Source: Pseudomonadota bacterium
Lineage (GTDB): Bacteria; Pseudomonadota; Gammaproteobacteria; Acidiferrobacterales; Acidiferrobacteraceae
Length of the DNA stretch: 64,000 nt
Assembly: GCA_021794275.1 (NCBI GenBank)
Contig: JAJYRD010000076.1
Coordinates: 30,646 to 94,645 of the forward strand
Direction of reading: 5' to 3'
The position numbers were made by a program, and so were the translations under genes. Below the pieces are notes generated by a model. That model was not told where the DNA came from. It searched no databases and saw only the letters and a program-made list of their open reading frames with translations. Every line of letters begins with the position of its first letter. Positions within the stretch are counted from its first letter, which is position 1. Positions 8,611 through 16,217 of this stretch are shown piece after piece.

Positions 8611-8648
8611 GGCGGGTGTTTGGCTAGGGTTTGTATGGAGGGATGGAA

Positions 8649-8945
8649 ATGGCAGATGTGACGGGTATTGCATTGGGCATGATCGAGACGCGCGGCTTGG
8701 TGCCGGCCATCGAGGCGGCGGACGCCATGAGCAAGGCGGCGGAAGTGCGTCTCATCGGCCGCCAGTTCGTGGGCGGCGGCTACGTGACGGTGTTGGTGCG
8801 GGGCGAGACAGGTGCCGTGAACGCCGCGGTGCGTGCCGGCGCTGACGCCTGCGAGCGGGTGGGAGATGGCCTCGTGGCGGCCCACATCATCGCGCGCGTC
8901 CACTCCGAGGTGGAGCATATCCTGCCCAAGGCCCCGAGCGCCTAA
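8649..8945 (+). CDS. csoS1C: Major shell hexamer CsoS1 (first copy, CsoS1C position)
   Basis: This 98-residue BMC-domain protein forms hexameric tiles of the shell facet. I chose the ATG at 8649 (MADVTGIALGMIETRG) because GGAGGG at 8637-8642 is 6 nt upstream and the length matches the family; an upstream TTG at 8631 is in frame but unlikely. The pore-loop segment FVGGGYVTVLVRGETG is conserved. Positions 8732-8914 are identical, base for base, to the two downstream copies. Which copy corresponds to C or A in other species is a matter of position only. Confidence 0.97.
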   Translation: MADVTGIALGMIETRGLVPAIEAADAMSKAAEVRLIGRQFVGGGYVTVLVRGETGAVNAAVRAGADACERVGDGLVAAHIIARVHSEVEHILPKAPSA

Positions 8946-9664
8946 GGGCGTCGCGGTCCGGGCTTTTAATGGCGTTTAGTTGAAGGAGATTCGGAAAATG
9001 GCAGATGTATCGGGTATAGCATTGGGCATGATCGAGACGCGCGGCCTAGTGCCGGCGATCGAGGCGGCGGACGCCATGACCAAGGCGGCGGAAGTGCGTC
9101 TCATCGGCCGCCAGTTCGTGGGCGGCGGCTACGTGACGGTGTTGGTGCGGGGCGAGACAGGTGCCGTGAACGCCGCGGTGCGTGCCGGCGCTGACGCCTG
9201 CGAGCGGGTGGGAGATGGCCTCGTGGCGGCCCACATCATCGCGCGCGTCCACTCCGAGGTGGAGCATATCCTGCCGAAGGCCCCGAGCGCCTAAAGGGGC
9301 TCGAGGTGGCTTGGCAGGTGGCGTCGCGCACCTCCAGGCCGCGGTGACGGGATATCGAGACAGTTAATGCGGATGGTTCGAGACCTTCGAGGAGAAAAGG
9401 AATGGCGCTGACGGGTATAGCATTGGGCATGATCGAGACGCGCGGCCTAGTGCCGGCGATCGAGGCGGCGGACGCCATGACCAAGGCGGCGGAAGTGCGT
9501 CTCATCGGCCGCCAGTTCGTGGGCGGCGGCTACGTGACGGTGTTGGTGCGGGGCGAGACAGGTGCCGTGAACGCCGCGGTGCGTGCCGGCGCTGACGCCT
9601 GCGAGCGGGTGGGAGATGGCCTCGTGGCGGCCCACATCATCGCGCGCGTCCACTCCGAGGTGGA
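8732..9664 (+). repeat. Three identical 183-bp blocks inside the csoS1 genes
   Basis: 8732-8914, 9081-9263 and 9482-9664 are identical over 183 bp, including all synonymous positions. Copies two and three are identical over 253 bp (9011-9263 and 9412-9664). The flanking intergenic DNA is not similar, so the identity stops at the gene ends. Ongoing gene conversion or very recent duplication explains this. The block is also a likely site of recombination and of short-read misassembly. Confidence 0.9.
8998..9294 (+). CDS. csoS1A: Major shell hexamer CsoS1 (second copy, CsoS1A position)
   Basis: This 98-residue BMC-domain shell protein differs from the first copy at two residues I can see, S for T at position 5 and T for S near residue 28. 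The start at 8998 is set by AAGGAG about 8 nt upstream; an in-frame ATG at 8980 has no such site. It shares 253 identical bases (9011-9263) with the third copy. Separate ribosome binding sites for each copy are consistent with very high expression of facet protein. Confidence 0.97.
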   Translation: MADVSGIALGMIETRGLVPAIEAADAMTKAAEVRLIGRQFVGGGYVTVLVRGETGAVNAAVRAGADACERVGDGLVAAHIIARVHSEVEHILPKAPSA

Positions 9665-9737
9665 AAACATCCTGCCAAAGCGCCCCGACGGCAACGGTGG
9701 CGGACGTGACGGCGACGTTACCGGGAACTTGAGCTGA
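9402..9737 (+). CDS. csoS1B: Shell hexamer CsoS1B (long C-terminus)
   Basis: This 111-residue BMC-domain protein has the same core as the two previous copies plus a divergent tail of about 13 residues (GNGGGRDGDVTGNLS), the hallmark of CsoS1B. GAGGAGAAAAGG provides the ribosome binding site. The N-terminus MALTG and the tail are the only parts that differ clearly, which suggests that recombination keeps the core uniform while the ends stay distinct. About 107 bp of non-coding DNA precedes it. Confidence 0.97.
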   Translation: MALTGIALGMIETRGLVPAIEAADAMTKAAEVRLIGRQFVGGGYVTVLVRGETGAVNAAVRAGADACERVGDGLVAAHIIARVHSEVENILPKRPDGNGGGRDGDVTGNLS

Positions 9738-9750
9738 GCGCGGAGGCGCC

Positions 9751-10188
9751 ATGCGAACCCATCCGCGCGTCATAGGGTTTCTGAATCAGGCGCTGAACCA
9801 CGAGTATGGCGCGGTCCAGCAATACCTGACGCAGGCGAGCCTCTGCACCTTGTGGGGCTTAGGCGACTGGGCGGAGAGTTTCCGGCACGAGGCGCGCGAA
9901 GAACTCGGGCATGCGGATCTTCTCAATCAGCGCCTGTTGCTTTCCGGGATTGCCCCCGGCGCGGGGCAACTGCGGCCGCCGCGGCCGGGGCGCGATTTGG
10001 CCGAGATGCTGAGCCAGGACGCCTATATCGAGGAGGCCGCGGTAGATCTGTACGCGGAGGCGGCGGCGTTCGCAGCGCGTCTGCGCGATCATGAGGCGGC
10101 TGCACTCTTTGAGCGCCTCCGTGCCGACGAAGAAGGACATTTGCGCCACCTGCAGCAGCTTTACGCGTCGCTGCCGGCGCGCCGGTGA
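9751..10188 (+). CDS. Bacterioferritin-like protein of the carboxysome operon
   Basis: This 145-residue ferritin-like four-helix protein is routinely found after csoS1 in alpha-carboxysome operons. Ferroxidase-type ligands are present: E in LNHEYGAVQQYLTQ, ExxH in HEAREELGHAD, E in AYIEEAAVDLY and ExxH in ADEEGHLRHL. It could therefore bind a di-iron centre. Its job in the carboxysome is not established; iron storage or oxidative protection are guesses. It starts 13 nt after csoS1B. Confidence 0.9.
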   Translation: MRTHPRVIGFLNQALNHEYGAVQQYLTQASLCTLWGLGDWAESFRHEAREELGHADLLNQRLLLSGIAPGAGQLRPPRPGRDLAEMLSQDAYIEEAAVDLYAEAAAFAARLRDHEAAALFERLRADEEGHLRHLQQLYASLPARR

Positions 10189-10200
10189 GGAGGGGGACGC

Positions 10201-10476
10201 ATGGACGTGGCTGACGGTTCGGTGCCAGAGGGTTGGACGGAGCAAAAGCGGCCGTTGGCATGGAATAAGCGCTTTGATTTCGCCGATTACGCGCAAACGA
10301 GGGTCTTTCTCGATTGTCTGGCGACCGTGTCCGAGGGCCGTGGCTACTATCCGAACCTCAATTTTGCCCGCACACACGTGGTCGTGACCATCCAGTTTGA
10401 AGGCGAAGAAGGGGACGTCCGCTTGCGGGACTTTGCACGCGATGCCGACCTTTGCGCTCAAAGGCTGCGTAACTGA
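10201..10476 (+). CDS. RuBisCO assembly factor acRAF (pterin dehydratase-like)
   Basis: This 91-residue protein has the pterin-4a-carbinolamine dehydratase fold. In alpha-carboxysome operons this family acts as a RuBisCO assembly chaperone (acRAF). Where true dehydratases have a His-His-Pro-type active site, this one reads GYYPNLNF, so dehydratase activity is very unlikely. It starts 12 nt after the bacterioferritin gene behind GAGGAGGGGG. Confidence 0.9.
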   Translation: MDVADGSVPEGWTEQKRPLAWNKRFDFADYAQTRVFLDCLATVSEGRGYYPNLNFARTHVVVTIQFEGEEGDVRLRDFARDADLCAQRLRN

Positions 10477-10484
10477 GTCCCGTC

Positions 10485-11108
10485 ATGACGCCGCTGCGGA
10501 TCGCTTTTTATAATGGCAAGGGCGGTTGCGGCAAGACGACGCTTGCATGGAACGTGGCCATGGGGCTCGCGCGACGCGAACCCACCTTGCTCGTCGATGC
10601 GGATCCTCAGGGCAGTCTCGGCGACTGGGCGAATTGGGCCGACAACGAGGGTCATTTCGCGATCGCATTTAATGACTGGGCGGCATTTCGCGCGGGGGTC
10701 CAGGGCGACCATCGCTATCGTGTCTATGATTGTCCGCCGCGGCTTGGGGAAGAAGAGATCGAGGCGATCCTGGGGCAGGCGGATGTGGTCTTGCTGCCGG
10801 TGTTGCCGTCTCCTCTAGATCTCTGGGCGAGTCGCCGTAGCGCGGAACTACTGCAAGAGTTGCGGGAGCGGCGCCCCGAATTACGGGCGTTTTTCGTACT
10901 GAACCAGGTAGAGGCGCACAGCGCCCTGTCGCGGGCTTCGCAGTCGGCTATCGCCGCTATGGGCCTGCCGGTGTTGGTGGTGCGGATCGCGCGGCGTGCG
11001 GTATACCGTAGCGCGGCGCTGGAAGGCTTGAGCGTCTACCACATGGGGAAGCGCGCGGCTGCGGCGATGGACGAGATCGAACGACTGATCGAGGAGATCC
11101 TGAAATGA
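10485..11108 (+). CDS. mcdA: ParA-type carboxysome positioning ATPase McdA
   Basis: This 207-residue ParA/MinD-family ATPase has a deviant Walker A motif (YNGKGGCGKTT, signature Lys K12, catalytic Lys K17). McdA proteins coat the nucleoid and distribute carboxysomes along the cell with McdB. YDCPPRLGEEEIEAIL and DVVLLPVLPSPLD match the family's switch regions. It is short for a ParA, as is usual for orphan positioning ATPases. The tiny mcdB gene overlaps its stop by 4 nt (ATGA), so the pair is translationally coupled. Confidence 0.93.
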   Translation: MTPLRIAFYNGKGGCGKTTLAWNVAMGLARREPTLLVDADPQGSLGDWANWADNEGHFAIAFNDWAAFRAGVQGDHRYRVYDCPPRLGEEEIEAILGQADVVLLPVLPSPLDLWASRRSAELLQELRERRPELRAFFVLNQVEAHSALSRASQSAIAAMGLPVLVVRIARRAVYRSAALEGLSVYHMGKRAAAAMDEIERLIEEILK

Positions 11109-11305
11109 GCAACTTGGAAGACAAGTTAAGCGCAAGTATCCAGACCCAGCGGCGGCGGCCAGGCACAGGCAAACCAGGTGAAGCGGATAAGGGGGACGCA
11201 AAGCCCGTCGCCCCGAGGCCTCAGGAGCCGGTCGGGGCCCAAGAGGGGGACTTGAACGAAGGCGGGGGTCGCAGCCCCAATCCACCGCGCATCTGGCCTG
11301 ACTGA
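11105..11305 (+). CDS. mcdB: Carboxysome positioning adaptor McdB (alpha type)
   Basis: This 66-residue, highly charged, Pro/Gly-rich and presumably disordered protein is encoded directly after mcdA with an ATGA overlap. Alpha-type McdB proteins are recognised by position, disorder and a conserved Trp near the C-terminus; here the protein ends PPRIWPD. It should bind the carboxysome and stimulate the McdA ATPase. Sequence alone would not reveal it; the assignment rests on context plus the terminal Trp. Confidence 0.8.
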   Translation: MSNLEDKLSASIQTQRRRPGTGKPGEADKGDAKPVAPRPQEPVGAQEGDLNEGGGRSPNPPRIWPD

Positions 11306-11384
11306 GCGGTAGGGCGCGCGGTCTGCGGATGGCGCAGCCAAGCGCCATGGAGGTTTGTCACCGAAGACACGGGATTCCAGAGCC

Positions 11385-13739
11385 ATGGCTGTTCAGTTGG
11401 TAGACTACCCGGAGCTGCTAGAGGACCTCGGCGAACATGCGAAGGAGGTCTTGGAGGCGAATTGGCACGAGGCTGCGCGCGTCTTCACTTCGCGCGGTCT
11501 TGAGGCGTATCTCCAGGGGGCGAGTAGCCTGAAGGCCCTGGGCCGCGGGAGCGATCTCGTGGTGGCGTTTGTGGAATCCGCGCCGCAGGTAGCGCGCGAG
11601 ATTGGCGAGCAGGCGGTTTTCGAGATGCTGTCGACCGCCATCCGCATGTACTCCAAGACAAGCGCCCAGGTCTTGTCACTGTTTTTCTCGAGCGCCCCCG
11701 TGGTCGCCCGCAGGCTCGGTGAGATCGAGCTTTTCCGCGGCTATCTGGTCCTCATCGATCAACTGCTCGCGCAGGCCCCGCAAGGGGTACGGCCCATGCT
11801 CGGCAAAATCGACGTCCTCCTTGAGCAAATGACGCTGGGCGGCCTGCGTCGCTGGGCGATGTGGGGTGTCTCGGCTTACCGGAACGATTTTGCGGCGCAG
11901 GTCGACTTTTTCGGGCTGGTGAGCGCGCAGGCGCAGGCTGTGATGCAAAAGGAACGGCGCGGGGTCTTGTTCATCGATATCCAGCGCCGGCTCGTGATGT
12001 ATCTCCGCGCGTTATGGGGGCGGGATTTCTTCCTGAGACCCACGTCCGGCGACTTTGAGACCCGCGAAGGCTACAGGCCATATATCGAGGACTACTTCAT
12101 TTATGTCCCTGATGCCTACGACGATTGGGAAAATGCTAGGGGCGAGCGGACTGCCGCGCTGGAGTTGTTCCGGGCGGCGGCAGCGCATGCGAGCGCGCAC
12201 GTCGTGCTTTCGCGTTTCGATCCGCGCTTTGAGTTCGCGCCTGTGGCTCAGCGCCCATGGATCGGGGTTCTCGAAGATGCATGGGTCGAGCGCCGCGCCA
12301 TCGCCGCATTCCCCGGACTTTATGCGCTGTGGCGGCAGCTTGCGACGGTGCCGGCTTCGGTCGATCAGATCGCGAAGCCCGAGCTTCCCGAGATTCTCGC
12401 CCGCGCGGCACGCGCTTTACTGGACGCTGATTATGAGGACCGGCATCCGCTGGTAGCGCGGGTGCGCGAGCTCTTTGCGCGCCTTCCGAAGGATGATGGC
12501 GACCGCTACACGCTCATCGGGGAGGCGGCGGTGGAGCTTGCCGCGCTCGCGGAAGCAGAGGGCCTGCGGTTCACGCAGGCTGCGGAGACGAGCTTGATTC
12601 CGTACCGCGACGATAACCGCTACCTCTGGACTCCACCGGCTTCCGCGACCCTTGGGGACCCTCTTGCGGGGAGTCAGCCGCAGGTGCGCAAATACGTTAG
12701 CATCATGGAGATGATCAACGCGGTCGATGTGGAAAACGCGGGTGATGACGCCCAGGAGGTCTGGGTGTTGTCGACCGAGTTCTACGACGACGATGGCACG
12801 ACCCTGAATGAGCGCGAAGGAAAGACGCCGATCTCGCAGCCGATGACCTACTCGGAATGGGATTATCAGACGCAGCTCGAACGCCCCTTGTGGGTAACGC
12901 TTTATGAAAAGCGCCCGAAGATGGGTGACCCTGAGGTCGTGAACGGCTTCCTCGGGCAGCAAAAGCCGCTCGTACAGCGTTTGAAAAAACTAATCGAGGC
13001 AGTACAGCCTCAGGGCGTGGTCCGCGAGCGTAAGGTCGAGGATGGGGACGAGATCGACATCAATGCGGCGGTGCTTGCGCTCTCCGACATCCGCATGGGT
13101 CAACAGCCGGATCCGCGCATCGGCATCCGTACCCGGCTCCACATCCGTGACCTGTCGGTGATGCTGTTGATCGATCTGTCGGAATCCACGAACGACACAT
13201 TGCGCTCGCGCGGGGAGGGCGATGTCACGGTCTTGCAGCTGGCACGCGAGGCGGCGGCCTTGCTAGCCCAGGCCTTGGAGCGCATCGGCGACCCGTTCAT
13301 GCTCTGCGGCTTCGACTCGAATGGGCGCCATGACGTGGAATTCTATCGCTTCAAGGAGTTCGATGCCCCGTACGACGACAAGGTGAAGGGGCGCCTCGCC
13401 GGCATGACAGGGCAGCTCTCGACGCGCATGGGCGCGGCCCTGCGGCACGCGGGCACGCTCATGGACCGGCGCGCAAGTCAGAAGAAGCTCGTCATACTTC
13501 TGACCGACGGGGAGCCAGCTGACAACGATGTACGGGACCCGCAATATCTGCGCTTTGACACCAAGAAGGCAGTTGAGGAATTGGCACGCAAGGGCATTCG
13601 CACCTTCTGCTTATCCTTGGACCCTTATGCGGATGAATACGTTTCACGGATCTTTGGGCCACGCAATTACCTTGTTTTGGATCACGTGGACCGGCTGCCG
13701 GAGAAGCTCCCGCAGCTTTACATAGCCATGACGAAATAG
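11385..13739 (+). CDS. cbbO: CbbO, von Willebrand factor A protein of the RuBisCO activase
   Basis: This protein of about 784 residues partners with the AAA+ protein CbbQ to remove inhibitory sugar phosphates from RuBisCO. The C-terminal third is a von Willebrand A domain with an intact metal site (LLIDLSESTND), followed by TRMGAALRHAG and VILLTDGEPAD. The N-terminal region is mainly helical. I chose the ATG at 11385 (MAVQLVDYPELLEDL) from family-like N-terminal sequence; a TTG at 11355 adds ten residues but sits too close to the GGAGG at 11349-11353, so the start is uncertain. cbbQ lies 6 kb downstream, beyond the DAB genes. Confidence 0.92.
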   Translation: MAVQLVDYPELLEDLGEHAKEVLEANWHEAARVFTSRGLEAYLQGASSLKALGRGSDLVVAFVESAPQVAREIGEQAVFEMLSTAIRMYSKTSAQVLSLFFSSAPVVARRLGEIELFRGYLVLIDQLLAQAPQGVRPMLGKIDVLLEQMTLGGLRRWAMWGVSAYRNDFAAQVDFFGLVSAQAQAVMQKERRGVLFIDIQRRLVMYLRALWGRDFFLRPTSGDFETREGYRPYIEDYFIYVPDAYDDWENARGERTAALELFRAAAAHASAHVVLSRFDPRFEFAPVAQRPWIGVLEDAWVERRAIAAFPGLYALWRQLATVPASVDQIAKPELPEILARAARALLDADYEDRHPLVARVRELFARLPKDDGDRYTLIGEAAVELAALAEAEGLRFTQAAETSLIPYRDDNRYLWTPPASATLGDPLAGSQPQVRKYVSIMEMINAVDVENAGDDAQEVWVLSTEFYDDDGTTLNEREGKTPISQPMTYSEWDYQTQLERPLWVTLYEKRPKMGDPEVVNGFLGQQKPLVQRLKKLIEAVQPQGVVRERKVEDGDEIDINAAVLALSDIRMGQQPDPRIGIRTRLHIRDLSVMLLIDLSESTNDTLRSRGEGDVTVLQLAREAAALLAQALERIGDPFMLCGFDSNGRHDVEFYRFKEFDAPYDDKVKGRLAGMTGQLSTRMGAALRHAGTLMDRRASQKKLVILLTDGEPADNDVRDPQYLRFDTKKAVEELARKGIRTFCLSLDPYADEYVSRIFGPRNYLVLDHVDRLPEKLPQLYIAMTK

Positions 13740-13753
13740 GATTAGGGAAGGAT

Positions 13754-15448
13754 ATGATTGCCACAGGAATGCTTGCGGTTCTGGTGCCGGTCTTGCCGAT
13801 GATGTCGGCGGCGGTGCTCTTGGCGTTCTTGCGTACGAGCCGGCGCCCCGCGGCGCGTTTGAGCGTGGGTGCGATGAGCGTCACCCTGACGCTCGCGCTT
13901 ACGTTGCTTGCCCATCACATTCTGACAGGCGACGCCCCGGTGGTCGTTTCGGTGGGATCGGTTGGCAGTCTCTGGATCGATCCTTTGAGTCTGGTTCTCT
14001 GGACCTTCGTGTCGGGGATCAGCCTCATAGTGCATATCTATTCCGTGCGTTACATGATCGAAGAACCAGGGTACGCGCGTTTTTTCGCGCTGCTCGATCT
14101 CATGACTGCTGTGATCCTGGTCATGGTGTCGGCGGCTGATCTGCTCACTCTCCTCGTTGCGTGGTTTCTGGTCGGCGTCCTTTTGTATTTTCTTCTGGGT
14201 CATGACCATAGGCGACCGGCCGCGGGACGCTACGCGTTCTGGACCCAAATCACTTACCGCTTTGGCGACCTGCCGTTATGGTTCGCGGCCTTGATTCTCG
14301 TGCACGCCTACCATAGCGTCTCGCTGCCTGTGATCTTCTCACGCATCCAGTCTGCGCCCCATGTGCAGCTCTGGGGGGTGCCGGTACCGGAACTTGTGGG
14401 ATTTCTGCTTGCGACGGCGGCCTTCGCGCGCTCGGCGCAATTTCCGCTCCATATCTGGCTTCCCTATACCATGGATGGGCCTACCCCGGTTTCGGCCTTG
14501 ATGCATGCGGGTATCGTCAATGCGGGCGGCTTCCTCTTCAACCGCTTCGCGCCTCTATTTGAGCATGCGGCGTGGGCCCTCCATTGGGCATTCGGGATGG
14601 GTCTCGCGACCGCACTCATAGGGTCCGGCCTGATGCTCATGCAAAACGACATAAAGCGGTCCCTTGGCTATTCCACCATGGGCCAGATGGGATTTATGGT
14701 GATGGAGTGCGGGCTCGGGGCCTTTCCGCTAGCGGTGTTCCATCTGATAGCTCACGGCTTCTTCAAGGCGTCACTCTTTCTCGGGGCAGGCGACATCATA
14801 GGGGATGCCCGCGCGCACGACGGCGTCCCGCCCGATCCCATCTACACCTCGGTGGTCGAACGGCGCCCGGCGAAGCCATCGCGCCTCCCCTGGCTCGTGG
14901 CGGCAAGCCTGACCGTGCTCGTACCGGTCGTGGTCTTGAGTCTTTCGCACTTCTTCGTCGCTGAGCATTTCTTTTTCGAGCAAGGGGTCGTGGTGCTGCT
15001 GTTCTTCGGCTGGGTGACGGGCGCGCAAGCCCTTTTTGCGGCGCACAAGATGTCCCAGCAGGATCCTTGGCGGCTCATGATCGGCATCCTGGCCTCATTC
15101 GTTGTTATCGTGGTTGGCTACACGCTGATCAGTCACTATTTCGGCAAGCTTCTTTATCCCGATGAGCAGGTGACTCTGGCGCTCTACGGTGCGGCCAGTA
15201 TTCATCAGGTGTCCTTCGATGCCCTCGTGCTCTTTTTGGCAGTGATTTTCGTGGGCGGCTGGGCCCTCACCTTTTTTGCTGACTCATTTGAATTGGGACG
15301 CAATATCGGCGGTCGCGGGCGGGGCGTCTATTTGGGAGTCTATGCCCTCTTGTCGCGCGAACTCTATGTGGCCGACATCTATGAACGGTTGAGCCAGATC
15401 GTCCTGCAGTGGTCTCGGCGACTGAACGTCTGGCTCAGGTGGTGCTGA
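13754..15448 (+). CDS. dabB: DabB, membrane subunit of the DAB inorganic carbon pump
   Basis: This 564-residue polytopic membrane protein of the NuoL/MrpA proton-conducting family partners with DabA to accumulate bicarbonate. The antiporter core is evident: SQFPLH-like SAQFPLHIWLPYTMDG, PVSALMHAGIVNAGGFL and a later MQNDIKRSLGYSTMGQMGFM, with the conserved Lys/His residues of proton channels. It starts 14 nt after cbbO behind GGAAGG. It most likely supplies the proton or cation movement that drives the DabA reaction, which is inferred from the family. Confidence 0.94.
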   Translation: MIATGMLAVLVPVLPMMSAAVLLAFLRTSRRPAARLSVGAMSVTLTLALTLLAHHILTGDAPVVVSVGSVGSLWIDPLSLVLWTFVSGISLIVHIYSVRYMIEEPGYARFFALLDLMTAVILVMVSAADLLTLLVAWFLVGVLLYFLLGHDHRRPAAGRYAFWTQITYRFGDLPLWFAALILVHAYHSVSLPVIFSRIQSAPHVQLWGVPVPELVGFLLATAAFARSAQFPLHIWLPYTMDGPTPVSALMHAGIVNAGGFLFNRFAPLFEHAAWALHWAFGMGLATALIGSGLMLMQNDIKRSLGYSTMGQMGFMVMECGLGAFPLAVFHLIAHGFFKASLFLGAGDIIGDARAHDGVPPDPIYTSVVERRPAKPSRLPWLVAASLTVLVPVVVLSLSHFFVAEHFFFEQGVVVLLFFGWVTGAQALFAAHKMSQQDPWRLMIGILASFVVIVVGYTLISHYFGKLLYPDEQVTLALYGAASIHQVSFDALVLFLAVIFVGGWALTFFADSFELGRNIGGRGRGVYLGVYALLSRELYVADIYERLSQIVLQWSRRLNVWLRWC

Positions 15449-15449
15449 T

Positions 15450-16217
15450 ATGGATATCGTGCTGACGCTTCTCGCCACCTTGCTTGTGCCGCTCTTCCCG
15501 GGGAGTTGGGCCTTCAACCGGCTCATTGCAAGCCTGCCTACGGGGCTTGCGCAGGGGCTCGCCGTTCTCGTCTTGCCGCAGTTGGGCCTTGAGGTCTTGC
15601 GTTTTGCGCCACCGGCCTCCCTGGAACCGGCCGGCTGGCGACCGTGGGGCATGGTGTGGGCTGCGGCCTCGGCGCTGCTCTACGCCGTGCGCGCCCTGAG
15701 CGCCCGCGACGTCGGCATCTGGTCGCGACTCATGCTGAGCTCGGGGCTTGGGCTTATTTGGTTCGTTTGGTGGACCGGCGCCTCGATGCAGGCGTTGCGG
15801 ATTTTTGCGTTGAGCTGGGGCGTGCCCGCAGCGGTGGCGCTCTTTCTTGCCGGCGCACTTGTCGATCGCTTGGGAGGCGCCCGCCTGGGCTTGCAGGGCG
15901 GTCTGCTAGAGGTCATGCCGCGCGCGACCACGGCCCTTGTCCTCGCGGGCTTGGCGCTTACAGCCACGCCCGTGTTTCCTGCCTTTTTCTCGCTTTGGAG
16001 GGGGCTTGTGTCGGTGACGCCCGCGTGGGCCGTGATTTGGCTGCCGCTTATTTTTCTTTGGGGTTGGGCCGCTGGGCGACTCTTTCAGGATCTGCTTTTC
16101 GGGGACTACCGCGGCGAGAAGGTCGCTGACATCGGTGTCGCGACTATCGCGGCCATCGGTCTTTTACTTGCGGTGTCGGTGGTCTTGAGCCTCGGGGCAA
16201 GCGGGGGATTGTCATGA
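15450..16217 (+). CDS. Membrane protein between dabB and dabA, possible third DAB subunit
   Basis: This 255-residue protein has about six to seven predicted membrane segments. I do not recognise a named family. The segment GLLEVMPRATTALVLAGLALTATPVFPAFFS resembles the later transmembrane part of NuoM/NuoN/Mrp subunits, so it may be a truncated antiporter-like module. It starts two bases after dabB and its stop overlaps the dabA start (ATGA), so all three should be made together. A role as a membrane partner of DabAB is inferred from this coupling only. Confidence 0.85.
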   Translation: MDIVLTLLATLLVPLFPGSWAFNRLIASLPTGLAQGLAVLVLPQLGLEVLRFAPPASLEPAGWRPWGMVWAAASALLYAVRALSARDVGIWSRLMLSSGLGLIWFVWWTGASMQALRIFALSWGVPAAVALFLAGALVDRLGGARLGLQGGLLEVMPRATTALVLAGLALTATPVFPAFFSLWRGLVSVTPAWAVIWLPLIFLWGWAAGRLFQDLLFGDYRGEKVADIGVATIAAIGLLLAVSVVLSLGASGGLS

